DNA of 12,520 bases from Sporomusaceae bacterium (GCA_027492445.1 JAPUES010000145.1:1-12520), one strand, 5' to 3'. Counted from the stretch's first letter, positions 1 to 6,620 are shown. Notes: generated from the sequence alone by a model not told the origin. Program-made: numbers and translations.

Positions 1-1
1 G

Positions 2-64
2 TCCAAGGCCACCATAATTGTACTATCCAGCCATAATGTTTTTGAAGATTGGTTTCCTCTATAA
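2..64 (+). CDS. Possible 3' end of an upstream gene (partial)
   Basis: A frame open from the left edge of the window runs about 20 codons to a TAA at 62-64 and ends with the residues NVFEDWFPL. It could be the C-terminus of a gene lying mostly outside the window. The stretch is too short to test coding character or to recognise a family, and an open frame of this length is expected by chance, so it is recorded only as a possibility. Confidence 0.2.
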   Translation, partial: SKATIIVLSSHNVFEDWFPL

Positions 65-236
65 ATTATGGAATTCCCTTTAGGAAATATTGTATTTTTC
101 TATTTTTAAAAAAGGATTTTTTTAGCAATAAGTAGAATATACCTTCTATTGAGTTTTCAGGAAATACTATAGCTAATAAAAGCCAATAGGAAAGCCCTTA
201 TACTCAAAATTATAAAAATTTTAGGAGGATTTATCA
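65..236 (+). other. AT-rich leader upstream of the small secreted protein
   Basis: No gene is seen here. The stretch is very AT-rich and ends in a strong ribosome binding site, TAGGAGG at about 222-228, eight bases before the ATG at 237. A promoter is expected but no convincing -35/-10 pair was found: TTGAGT at 149-154 and TATACT at 199-204 are each present without a well-spaced partner. Confidence 0.5.
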
Positions 237-587
237 ATGAAAAAGCTTAGTATTGTATTTTCCGTACTACTTATGTTAGTTCTGTCTTGTAGCGTTGCTT
301 TTGCTGGTGCCCAGGATTTTACGTTGGTCAATAATACTGGCGTAGATATTCATTATGTGTATGTAGCCCCTCATAGTTCTAGCGATTGGGGTTCTGATGT
401 TATGGGTAGAGATGTTTTAATGAATGGTGATAGTGTTCTTATTACTTTTGATTCTGGCGATAGAGCTTCTTACTGGGATATTCGCGTAGAAGATACATCC
501 GGCGGTTCCTTAGAATGGACTAATTTTAACTTAAAAACTATTTCTACTATTACCCTTAAAGGGAATGGCTATGCTGAGTACGAGTAA
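237..587 (+). CDS. Small secreted protein, likely beta-rich single domain
   Basis: This 116-residue protein begins with a classic signal peptide: two lysines, a hydrophobic core (residues 7-20) and a probable cleavage site after SVAFA near residue 23. The mature part of about 93 residues is rich in Thr, Ser, Val, Asp and aromatic residues in alternating patterns, suggesting a compact beta sandwich. The segment FTLVNNTGVDIHYVYVAP followed by a SSDWGSDVMG stretch resembles a widespread family of small secreted proteins usually annotated as hypothetical; this is recognition from memory, not a search. There are no cysteines after the signal peptide, no C-terminal anchor and no catalytic motif. 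The start is well supported by TAGGAGG eight bases upstream. It is transcribed alone and faces the carboxypeptidase gene tail to tail. Its function is unknown; it acts outside the cytoplasmic membrane. Confidence 0.85.
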   Translation: MKKLSIVFSVLLMLVLSCSVAFAGAQDFTLVNNTGVDIHYVYVAPHSSSDWGSDVMGRDVLMNGDSVLITFDSGDRASYWDIRVEDTSGGSLEWTNFNLKTISTITLKGNGYAEYE

Positions 588-615
588 ATTCCTCTTGTAA
601 TTATATTGCATCATC

Positions 616-660
616 AAAATAGCCACCAATCATTACTGAGTAATGATTGGTGGCTATTTT
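616..660. terminator. Bidirectional Rho-independent terminator, 20-bp perfect hairpin
   Basis: Arms 616-635 and 641-660 are perfect reverse complements around the 5-base loop CTGAG. The left arm starts with AAAA and the right arm ends with TTTT, so each strand ends its stem in a short U run. It lies between the stop of the plus-strand secreted protein (587) and the stop of the minus-strand carboxypeptidase (685), and most simply ends both transcripts. Confidence 0.9.
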
Positions 661-684
661 CCAGTTTATCATCTTATTCTATCC

Positions 685-1491
685 TTATAAACCAAGCTGC
701 CCAAATCCATAGTTTAGAAGCTTTACAGCATCATCCCAACGATAATCATCATTCAGTAACACAACGATTAATGTGGTATTGCCCCGTTTGGCTGCACCTA
801 CTAGGCAATCACCAGCATCATTTGTAAAGCCTGTTTTCACACCAAATGCACCTGGATACATCTTTAATAGTTTATTGGTATTTTTAGCATATGTTTTTTT
901 CCCATTTAGAAAATTAACAGTATATTCTCGTGTCGATACAATTTTACTAAACTCAGGGTTTTGTAAACCATAGTTTGTAATTAAGGCCAGATCATAAGCG
1001 GTTGTAAAATGATTAATCGGATCGGGCAGACCGTGGGGATTGGAAAAATGAGTCTTCTTTGCTCCAATTTTTTCTACATTTTCATTCATCAGCTTTACAA
1101 AATTGGGGATGGAACCAGCTATATTTTCAGCAACGGCCTCGGCAGAATCATTGCCAGACACCAGCATCATGCCATAGAGGGCATTGCCGAGCGTTAATTT
1201 ATCTCCCCCTCTTAATTCTAGGCTTGAACCTTCACAAGCGGCTGCCTTCGCGCTTACAGTAACCGTATTCGTTAGTTTTCCTTGTTCTAGAGCCGTTACT
1301 AAGGTCATTATTTTAGTCGTGCTAGCCGGATACATAATTCCATTTCCATTTTTCTCAAATAATACTTGTTTGCTACCAGCTACCATCACTACCCCAGCCT
1401 CTGCTTCAATAGCTGGGGGTACTGCTGCATAAGTAAGGTTGCAAAAAATCAATACCAAAGCTACTACCAATAGTGAAATTTTACTACGCAT
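685..1491 (-). CDS. D-alanyl-D-alanine carboxypeptidase (S11 / PBP5-DacF type), short form
   Basis: The enzyme removes the terminal D-Ala from peptidoglycan pentapeptides outside the cytoplasmic membrane. All three penicillin-binding active-site motifs are visible: STTK (Ser57, Lys60), SGN (112-114) and KTG (219-221), numbered from the start chosen here. A signal peptide occupies about residues 1-22, with likely cleavage after LTYA. The start at 1491 is chosen because GGAGG lies five bases upstream; an ATG seven codons earlier (1512) has no ribosome binding site. At 268 residues it ends just after the peptidase domain and lacks the C-terminal beta domain and amphipathic membrane anchor of typical PBP5/DacF enzymes of about 380-400 residues. 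The intact ending and the terminator behind it suggest a natural short form, not a decayed gene. It follows the glucosaminidase by 40 bases on the same strand, so the two are probably co-transcribed and act together on the wall. Confidence 0.93.
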   Translation of the reverse strand: MRSKISLLVVALVLIFCNLTYAAVPPAIEAEAGVVMVAGSKQVLFEKNGNGIMYPASTTKIMTLVTALEQGKLTNTVTVSAKAAACEGSSLELRGGDKLTLGNALYGMMLVSGNDSAEAVAENIAGSIPNFVKLMNENVEKIGAKKTHFSNPHGLPDPINHFTTAYDLALITNYGLQNPEFSKIVSTREYTVNFLNGKKTYAKNTNKLLKMYPGAFGVKTGFTNDAGDCLVGAAKRGNTTLIVVLLNDDYRWDDAVKLLNYGFGQLGL

Positions 1492-1531
1492 CTTTACCTC
1501 CGTACCATCCATATTACTGTTTATAATGTAC

Positions 1532-2179
1532 TTATTTTTTTTCCATCATAATATTTCCATGTATTTTTAGTATCATTTGCCCATAGGTTTTTCCAGGTAC
1601 GGCCCACTTACCATTAAGATCCGTCCAAGTATAGGATTGCCCAAACTTATCTGTTCTCTTTAGCAACTCATAGCGGGGATCTACAATAGTTTGGACAGGA
1701 GGACGCTTGGTTGTATATGCTACCAAGTGTTGAATTTGTGCTCGTACACCAATTTGCGGCGTTGGAAACCAAGCTCCTTTCACCCCATTACCCGTTGTCC
1801 CTAACCCGCAATAATTATTTTGGAAACTAATCACATCTCCGCCATAACGAAAATTCCCTGTTTCATGTAAGGCTTGGGCAAAGGCTACGTCCGGGCGAAT
1901 GCCTTCTGCCATTCCTTCTTCATAATAATAATCTACCAATTCTTTTGGCGTAATGGCTATGGCAGGAAAAGGATTTCGTTTAAGAAGATATTTCACACAT
2001 TGTTCTTTGGTCGCAAGGGGTGAACCCATAATCGTTAGATCAAAGAAGGCTTTTGTCTTTAAATATTCTTTACTAGGAAAGGATTGCGTTAAGGGTTCTG
2101 CTGCCCACACAAAAGAAAAGCTGCACATCCATATTATAATCGCAAAAAAACTTGTCTTAGCACTTATTAACTTCCTCAA
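1532..2179 (-). CDS. Secreted N-acetylglucosaminidase-domain protein (GH73-like autolysin)
   Basis: The 215-residue protein is predicted to cleave glycan strands of peptidoglycan. A signal peptide covers residues 1-26 (hydrophobic core FFAIIIWMCSFSF, cleavage near VWA). The mature part carries the glucosaminidase (PF01832-type) signature: QALHETGNF with the presumed catalytic Glu106, then FRYGGDV, NNYCGLGTTG and a GVRAQIQHLVAY stretch near residues 144-155. There are no wall-binding repeats, so it is a single-domain enzyme. The start is TTG at 2179, chosen because GGAGGT sits six bases upstream and no in-frame ATG precedes the signal peptide; an ATG inside that site opens only a short out-of-frame stretch. 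It lies 43 bases after the HEAT-like gene and 40 before the carboxypeptidase, consistent with one operon. Family assignment is firm; bond specificity is inferred from the family. Confidence 0.9.
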   Translation of the reverse strand: MRKLISAKTSFFAIIIWMCSFSFVWAAEPLTQSFPSKEYLKTKAFFDLTIMGSPLATKEQCVKYLLKRNPFPAIAITPKELVDYYYEEGMAEGIRPDVAFAQALHETGNFRYGGDVISFQNNYCGLGTTGNGVKGAWFPTPQIGVRAQIQHLVAYTTKRPPVQTIVDPRYELLKRTDKFGQSYTWTDLNGKWAVPGKTYGQMILKIHGNIMMEKK

Positions 2180-2222
2180 GTTTTACCTCCATAACTATAA
2201 TAAATATAGTCTTGTACTTTTA

Positions 2223-2735
2223 TTACATAAAATCACACTGTAACTTCCCGGCTGCTTCTCTCACTGCTAGGCTAGGATGTTTACAGGCCATGTTATAGAC
2301 TTCGGCAAAAGTCGGATGAATCCATGCTTTTTGTGTTGCTAAGGTATACAGCGACTGCATGGCATTTATAATCAGCTCTGTCTCCTCTGACTGGGTCCAA
2401 TTCTTGAGCAATGCAACCGCCTGCTGCATATCCCATTCATCCCATAATATCCGTCCATATAACAACGCAAGTTGTAAGCGAACTGCCACTTCCTCAATTT
2501 CAGCTATTTCTTTTAACAATACTCGCTTATAGGGCGTCAAAAACAAGGGTCGTACACGCGTAATTTTCTCTACCATACCAGCAGCTAGCACCCTAATACA
2601 GGAATTAGAGTGCAGGATTCCACGCATCACTTCATCAAAGACCAGAGGATCTGCCGCTGCAACTTCCAATAAATTATTGAATTGGCTGGTTGAAAGGTTA
2701 CCTTCTTCTAATAACAATTCCCATGGCACTAACAA
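2223..2735 (-). CDS. HEAT-like alpha-helical repeat protein, function unknown
   Basis: A 170-residue cytoplasmic protein without signal peptide or membrane segment. It is almost wholly helical, built from units of about 30-35 residues in which hydrophobic helices alternate with short turns; SNSCIRVLAAGMVEKI, EVAVRLQLALLYGRI and the C-terminal HPSLAVREAAGKLQC have the look of HEAT or ARM repeats, which usually form protein-binding scaffolds. No catalytic motif is seen. The start is TTG at 2735, preceded by AAGGAGGTG with about eight bases of spacing. It is the first gene after promoter 2782-2810 and heads the cell-wall operon. A scaffold or regulatory role for the secreted enzymes is only a guess, since it lacks an export signal. 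Confidence 0.75.
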   Translation of the reverse strand: MLVPWELLLEEGNLSTSQFNNLLEVAAADPLVFDEVMRGILHSNSCIRVLAAGMVEKITRVRPLFLTPYKRVLLKEIAEIEEVAVRLQLALLYGRILWDEWDMQQAVALLKNWTQSEETELIINAMQSLYTLATQKAWIHPTFAEVYNMACKHPSLAVREAAGKLQCDFM

Positions 2736-2781
2736 ATAACTTTCACCTCCTTAAAATTGCTCTCCTATATGTATACTATCT

Positions 2782-2810
2782 ATAATACTGAAAATCATAT
2801 TTTTTCTCAA
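2782..2810 (-). promoter_or_regulatory. Sigma-A-type promoter for the cell-wall cluster
   Basis: On the minus strand TTGAGA (2805-2810) and TATTAT (2782-2787) are separated by exactly 17 bases, a good housekeeping promoter. It lies about 47 bases upstream of the TTG start at 2735 and should drive the HEAT-like, glucosaminidase and carboxypeptidase genes. Confidence 0.65.
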
Positions 2811-2845
2811 CTTTTTTTTCAGATCGTCATATTTTGCCTTAGTAG

Positions 2846-2863
2846 TATTCCTTTTTAGGAATA
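2846..2863. repeat. Small inverted repeat in the divergent intergenic region
   Basis: TATTCCT (2846-2852) and AGGAATA (2857-2863) are perfect 7-base arms around TTTT. The palindrome lies between the minus-strand promoter at 2782-2810 and the plus-strand gene at 2963, a position suited to an operator acting on both sides. No regulator is identified. In DNA this AT-rich such a repeat could also arise by chance. Confidence 0.4.
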
Positions 2864-2962
2864 TTTTCTTCATTTTTAAAAGAATAAGCTTCTATAAGTA
2901 TACAAGCCGCTGGAAAATAGATATACTAAGATAATATGACTTTTATTATAGGAGAACTAAGA

Positions 2963-3415
2963 ATGCTATTTCGCAGAAAAAAAGCTTATGAAGATATTTA
3001 CAAGTGGCGACGCAGCCAAAATGGTACCTGCTTTTATTGCTATGAAGATAAGCCAGTAGCCGTATCTTTAGTAGGAAACAAAGGCATCTGCCTTGAATGC
3101 CTTACTCACTTTCGCATTGGTCATGTAGGGACCGATCGCCATGTTATTATGCATCTAACCAAAGGACTACGTAGTCATGAAGATACAGTGCTTTGGTTAA
3201 AAAAGCATGGCATCAAGTTAGCACCAACCGGGCAAAAGGATGGTGTATATTCCTACATGGCAATTAATAATCCAGGAATTTTCGACCATTATCATGATAT
3301 TATCTATGGCACTGCCGATTTAGCTACGGTCAATAGTGCCACTGCTACGAAGATTATGGATAGTTATACGGATATTGAAATATTTAAAGATGGGGATATT
3401 CGCATTCATTATTAA
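2963..3415 (+). CDS. Unknown protein with CX2C-X16-CX2C zinc-ribbon-like motif
   Basis: A 150-residue soluble protein beginning MLFRRKKAYEDIYKW. Near residues 23-45 it has two cysteine pairs, CFYC and CLEC, 16 residues apart, the spacing of a small zinc-binding ribbon. The rest holds several His residues (HVIMH, FDHYHD) and a TVNSATATKIMDSYTD stretch near the end, with no enzyme motif I recognise. There is no signal peptide or membrane segment. The start at 2963 is preferred over the ATG at 2936 because AGGAG lies about eight bases upstream, while the earlier ATG would place that site inside the gene. A second unknown gene follows after 36 bases on the same strand. Zinc binding is inferred from cysteine spacing; function is unknown. 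Confidence 0.75.
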   Translation: MLFRRKKAYEDIYKWRRSQNGTCFYCYEDKPVAVSLVGNKGICLECLTHFRIGHVGTDRHVIMHLTKGLRSHEDTVLWLKKHGIKLAPTGQKDGVYSYMAINNPGIFDHYHDIIYGTADLATVNSATATKIMDSYTDIEIFKDGDIRIHY

Positions 3416-3451
3416 ATAAAATTATAATTTACAAAGGGGAAATACATAACC

Positions 3452-3754
3452 ATGACAACAAAGGAAGAGACAATACTGATGTGTGATGCAACGCTCATTG
3501 AGGAAATGAAACTCGCATCTGATATTGAAAAATTGCCCACAGAATTTACAGTAGCCGATATTGAAGAATGGATGAAAGTAGAAAACATTACTAAGCTTGA
3601 TGGTACTCCTTATCCACCTATCACCCAGGAGCTACTCCTAAACTATTCAAAACATACACCCATAACCAAAAAGAGAAAACAAAAAGTACTTTACACTAAC
3701 CATAATGGCCGGATATTTTCCTTCACGCCTCTTAAACCCTATCCCTTAGCATAA
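3452..3754 (+). CDS. Hypothetical 100-residue protein
   Basis: I do not recognise this gene. The first half is acidic and probably helical (IEEMKLASDIEKL, VADIEEWMKVENI); the second is basic, with ITKKRKQKVLY near residues 71-81, and ends in a proline-rich tail. There is no signal peptide, membrane segment or cysteine cluster. The start is uncertain: AAGGGGA lies about 12 bases upstream of the ATG at 3452, farther than usual, and a second in-frame ATG at 3479 has only a loosely placed AAGGAAG. It follows the zinc-ribbon-like gene by 36 bases and is followed by a strong hairpin, so the two probably form one short transcript. Confidence 0.65.
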   Translation: MTTKEETILMCDATLIEEMKLASDIEKLPTEFTVADIEEWMKVENITKLDGTPYPPITQELLLNYSKHTPITKKRKQKVLYTNHNGRIFSFTPLKPYPLA

Positions 3755-3762
3755 CATACTTA

Positions 3763-3790
3763 CAAAGGACTGCCGCAAGGCAGTCCTTTG
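3763..3790. terminator. Terminator hairpin between convergent genes
   Basis: Arms 3763-3774 and 3779-3790 form a perfect 12-bp stem closed by GCAA, read on either strand. It sits between the stop of the plus-strand orphan (3754) and the stop of larE on the minus strand (3797). The following U runs are short and interrupted on both sides, so termination efficiency is uncertain, but position and stem strength favour a shared terminator. Confidence 0.75.
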
Positions 3791-3796
3791 TTGTAA

Positions 3797-4603
3797 CTAA
3801 AAGTTATTCATACTCCCCATACGATAGCCCCCTAAATCAAGGGTTACATAGGTAAAGCCAATGTCTTTTAAGCCTTGGTATATAACCCTTGCAACTTCCC
3901 CTTTAGAAAGAAGCTCAATATTTTCTGGTGCGACTTCAATACGTGCTAGCTCTCCATGATGGCGCACTCGCACCTGCCCAGAGCAAAACTGTTTTACCAA
4001 GTCTTCCCCTTTTTCGATTTGACTAAGGCGCTCTGCTGTGACCGGAATCCCATAGGCCACACGGGAAGAAAGACAGGCTGCACTTGGTTTATTCCAGACA
4101 GATAATCCCAATTCTTTGGACGTTTCTCTAATTTCATTTTTTGTAAAACCTACTTCTAGTAAAGGACTCCTTACCCGTTCTAGCTCTTTTACAGCCTGCA
4201 TGCCAGGACGATAATCTGATAGATCATCAGCATTTGATCCTTCTAGCACCCAGCTATATCCATTGTCCTTAGCCCAAGTTGCTAGAATAGAAAAACGTTC
4301 TTTTTTACAATGATAACAACGACTTACTGTATTTTCTACAAATTCAGGGCTATTGAGTTCACTAATATTAAGTAAGATATGCTCAATTCCAATTTCCTGG
4401 GCAATTTCAATGGTCTCTTGTTTTTCTCGTTCTGCCAAGGTTTCAGAAAAAGCGGTCACTGCTACAGCCTTGTCGCCAATTGCGCCCACAGCTACCTTAG
4501 CTAAAAAACTACTATCTACGCCTCCTGAAAAAGCTACTGCCACACTACCAAAACTACGGAGCATCTCCGTAAGCTGCTTCATCTTTGTATTTACATTCTT
4601 CAT
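3797..4603 (-). CDS. larE: ATP-dependent sacrificial sulfur transferase LarE
   Basis: A 268-residue cytoplasmic PP-loop protein. In the known family LarE adenylates a carboxyl group of the pyridinium cofactor precursor and donates sulfur from its own cysteine while building the nickel-pincer cofactor of lactate racemase. Visible here are the PP-loop SGGVDSS (26-32), a CYHC pair (96-99), the EGSNADD segment (121-127) and PSAACLSSR with Cys177, at the place of the sacrificial cysteine of Lactobacillus plantarum LarE. The start at 4603 has AGGGGG seven bases upstream. Length is normal for the family. No larB, larC or lactate racemase gene is nearby. It lies downstream of metY, with a terminator hairpin between, and may be transcribed by readthrough or from its own promoter. 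This context suggests a link to sulfur supply, but the substrate cannot be read from sequence; a related sulfur-transfer role is possible. Confidence 0.9.
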   Translation of the reverse strand: MKNVNTKMKQLTEMLRSFGSVAVAFSGGVDSSFLAKVAVGAIGDKAVAVTAFSETLAEREKQETIEIAQEIGIEHILLNISELNSPEFVENTVSRCYHCKKERFSILATWAKDNGYSWVLEGSNADDLSDYRPGMQAVKELERVRSPLLEVGFTKNEIRETSKELGLSVWNKPSAACLSSRVAYGIPVTAERLSQIEKGEDLVKQFCSGQVRVRHHGELARIEVAPENIELLSKGEVARVIYQGLKDIGFTYVTLDLGGYRMGSMNNF

Positions 4604-4634
4604 CGTGATCCCCCTTTTATCTAAACCCTTACGG

Positions 4635-4679
4635 AAAAAGAAGGCTAAGACACCTCCTAGGAAGGCCTTAGCTTTTTAT
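4635..4679. terminator. Terminator downstream of metY
   Basis: GCTAAG (4644-4649) and CTTAGC (4667-4672) form an outer stem with further partial pairing inside around CCTAGG. On the minus strand the stem is followed by CTTCTTTTT, on the plus strand by TTTTTATTT. It lies just after the metY stop (4695) and 32 bases or more before larE, so it probably ends or attenuates the metY transcript. Confidence 0.7.
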
Positions 4680-4694
4680 TTACTGCTCATAAAA

Positions 4695-5981
4695 CTATTT
4701 GGCAGCCTCTAGGGCCTGCGCTAAATCTTCAATAATATCTTGTACATCTTCAATCCCAATGGATAAACGAACCATGTCATCCGGTACACCAGCACTGGTC
4801 CGTTGCTCAGCCGTTAGCTGAGAATGGGTAGTGCTTGCAGGGTGAATAACCAACGATTTAGCATCCCCTACATTGGCCAGAAGAGAAAAGAGTTTTAAAG
4901 AGTTAATAAGCTTACGTCCTGCTTCTAAGCCACCTTTAATCCCAAAGGTGAAAATAGCGCCAGCCCCTTTAGGCAAATATTTTTGCGCTTTTTGGTAGTC
5001 AGAGTGACTTGGTAGACTCGGATAACTAACCCAGCTAACTTGGTCATGCTGTTCTAAATACTTAGCAACTGCCAAAGCATTCTCTGCGTGACGTTGCATA
5101 CGAAGATGAAGTGTCTCAAGGCCTTGCAGAAAGGCAAAACTATTGAATGGACTTAAACAAGCTCCTAAATCCCGTAGTATTTGTACCCGCAACCGAATAA
5201 TAAATGCCATTGGACCAAGGGCCTCACTATATTTTAAGCCATGGTAACTAGGATCTGGCTCGCTTAGGAGCGGAAATTTTCCATTATTCCAATCAAATTT
5301 CCCACTATCAATGACTAGCCCCCCCATGGAAGTACCGTGTCCGCCAATGAATTTTGTGGCAGAGTGGATGACAATATCTGCGCCAAATTCAATGGGGCGG
5401 CAAAGATAAGGAGTAGCAAACGTACTATCCACAATCAAAGGAATTCCATGTTTATGCGCAATGGCAGCAACCTTTTCAATATCTAGCACATCTATTTTGG
5501 GATTGCCAATGGTCTCAGCATATAAAGCCTTTGTAGTAGGGGTAATGGCTTTTTCAAAGTTACTAGGATCACTAGGATCGACAAAATGCACTTTGATGCC
5601 AAGACGAGGTAGGTTATAGGCAAACATATTATAGGTTCCCCCATATAAGGTAGAAGAGCTAACAATCTCATCCCCAGCTTGGGCAATATTGAAAATGGCA
5701 GCACTAATCGCTGCATGGCCAGAAGCAAAAGCAAGAGCACCTACGCCGCCTTCTAAGGCTGCAATTCTTTTTTCCAATACATCCGTTGTTGGATTCATAA
5801 TACGGCTATAAATATAGCCTGATTCTTTTAAATCAAATAAATTCGCGGCGTGTTCACTATCTTTAAAAGTATATGCTGTCGTTTGGTAAATAGGTACTGC
5901 TCTTGATCCTGTTGCTGGATCTGGTTCTTGCCCTCCATGAATTGCTAAGGTTTCAAAGCGTAAGTTTTTTGGTAAAGCCAT
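4695..5981 (-). CDS. metY: O-acetylhomoserine sulfhydrylase (aminocarboxypropyltransferase)
   Basis: A PLP enzyme of the Cys/Met metabolism family that makes homocysteine from O-acetylhomoserine and sulfide, feeding methionine and SAM synthesis in the cytoplasm. At 428 residues it matches MetY length. The PLP lysine is in HSATKF (Lys210 from the chosen start); YIYSRIMNPT (56-65), SGHAA (87-91) and the TRP-like C-terminal HPASTTHSQL segment are typical. The N-terminal ETLAIHGGQEPDPATG is characteristic of MetY as opposed to cystathionine synthases or lyases. The start at 5981 is chosen because GGAGGG lies seven bases upstream; an ATG five codons earlier would overlap that site. It follows the DUF2292-type gene by 62 bases in a SAM-riboswitch operon, which fits a methionine-pathway role. 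Confidence 0.94.
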   Translation of the reverse strand: MALPKNLRFETLAIHGGQEPDPATGSRAVPIYQTTAYTFKDSEHAANLFDLKESGYIYSRIMNPTTDVLEKRIAALEGGVGALAFASGHAAISAAIFNIAQAGDEIVSSSTLYGGTYNMFAYNLPRLGIKVHFVDPSDPSNFEKAITPTTKALYAETIGNPKIDVLDIEKVAAIAHKHGIPLIVDSTFATPYLCRPIEFGADIVIHSATKFIGGHGTSMGGLVIDSGKFDWNNGKFPLLSEPDPSYHGLKYSEALGPMAFIIRLRVQILRDLGACLSPFNSFAFLQGLETLHLRMQRHAENALAVAKYLEQHDQVSWVSYPSLPSHSDYQKAQKYLPKGAGAIFTFGIKGGLEAGRKLINSLKLFSLLANVGDAKSLVIHPASTTHSQLTAEQRTSAGVPDDMVRLSIGIEDVQDIIEDLAQALEAAK

Positions 5982-6043
5982 AGTAATACCCTCCATACAT
6001 ATTATATTTCCATAGACTTTTATAGTCTAAGCACTTGCTATTT

Positions 6044-6421
6044 TTAAATTCCATCGCCGTAAACACCCACCATAGATGAGAACCTTTGTTTTTCTGTACG
6101 GTCGATTTGAATAATTTTCCCCTCTTTAATGCCTATTACGACTTGACCATATTCCAGGGTCTCACAGGCTTCTAAAATTCGTCCTCTTACCAGAGGTACG
6201 TCACAATTTTCTTTTAGACCTGGGGGGATTTGCTTCTTGCCTGCCTTTACATCCAAAGGACGAATTTTTTCATTGCGCTCCATTTGTACTAAGCGAGAAT
6301 CTTGAAAAACCAATGTTACATTCCCGTGAAAAGTACTGTTCAATATGGAGATAACCTGATCCATAATTTCAGCGTTAATCCTACTTTTGATAGTTTTTAA
6401 ACTATTTTTTTCCCCTAACAT
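6044..6421 (-). CDS. YezD/DUF2292-like protein with two tandem domains
   Basis: A 125-residue cytoplasmic protein, first gene behind the SAM riboswitch. The DUF2292 (YezD-type) domain is normally a single small unit of about 50-60 residues; here it appears twice. Copy one (about 20-54) holds HGNVTLVFQDSRLVQMERNE and copy two (about 81-114) holds YGQVVIGIKEGKIIQIDRTE, both built as helix, G-x-V strand, a second strand with V/I-Q-hydrophobic-E/D-R, then EK-x-R. The linker contains KKQIPPGLKE. The molecular function of this family is not known, but it occurs in sulfur-metabolism settings. The start at 6421 is fixed by GAGGTG closely upstream; a longer frame from 6481 would be translated from the riboswitch terminator hairpin and is rejected. 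Only one cysteine pair of scattered residues is present, so no metal site is proposed. Confidence 0.82.
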   Translation of the reverse strand: MLGEKNSLKTIKSRINAEIMDQVISILNSTFHGNVTLVFQDSRLVQMERNEKIRPLDVKAGKKQIPPGLKENCDVPLVRGRILEACETLEYGQVVIGIKEGKIIQIDRTEKQRFSSMVGVYGDGI

Positions 6422-6445
6422 GTGGTCACCTCGCTTATAAAATAG

Positions 6446-6475
6446 TAAAAAATAACCCCTTTCCGAAGAAAGGGG
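6446..6475 (-). terminator. Riboswitch-controlled Rho-independent terminator
   Basis: On the minus strand CCCCTTTC (6468-6475) pairs with GAAAGGGG (6456-6463) around a UUCG loop, followed by TTATTTTTT. The 5' arm can instead pair with AGAAAGG just behind and overlapping the 3' side of riboswitch helix P1 (about 6491-6499), giving an antiterminator. SAM binding would hold P1 closed, free the terminator arm and stop transcription before the DUF2292-type gene. Confidence 0.92.
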
Positions 6476-6494
6476 ATTCATCTACAATCGCCTT

Positions 6495-6597
6495 TCTCTC
6501 ATCTTACAGGACTACGCCTGTTGGAATTAGCACCTGTGCCTGCGCACTGGTTGCTGGGTGTCATCGGGCCATTCCCTCGACCTCTCTGGATAAGAGA
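6495..6597 (-). ncRNA. SAM-I (S-box) riboswitch aptamer
   Basis: The minus-strand sequence shows the conserved S-box core. P1 is formed by TCTCTTATC (6589-6597) and GATGAGAGA (6495-6503), nine pairs with one G-U. Then come the AGAGAGGTCGAGGGAATGG block, GGCCCGATGACACCC, the invariant CAGCAACC, a P3 hairpin GTGC-GCAG-GCAC, the GGTGCTAATTCC block and a P4 hairpin ACAGG-CGTAGT-CCTGT. It lies between promoter 6621-6649 and terminator 6446-6475. In this class SAM binding turns transcription off, so the downstream DUF2292-type gene and metY should be expressed when SAM or methionine is scarce. Confidence 0.97.
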
Positions 6598-6620
6598 TTT
6601 ATGCTATTAAATTAATACTG

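Noticed and set aside
74..86. TTCC...GGAA element upstream of 237, similar to the inverted repeat at 2846-2863
   Set aside because: Only four base pairs per arm are shared in very AT-rich DNA; the likeness is too weak to call a common operator.
606..827. Plus-strand open frame rich in His, Gln and Ser
   Set aside because: It runs through the terminator hairpin and then antisense to the carboxypeptidase gene, without a ribosome binding site.
3797..4603. LarE gene as an NAD synthase, asparagine synthase or tRNA thiolation enzyme
   Set aside because: The PP-loop alone would allow these, but the CYHC pair, the EGSNADD segment, PSAACLSSR and the length together match LarE.
6422..6481. N-terminal extension of the DUF2292-type protein from an ATG at 6481
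   Set aside because: These 20 codons are the riboswitch terminator hairpin and U run; there is no ribosome binding site before 6481 and a good one before 6421.
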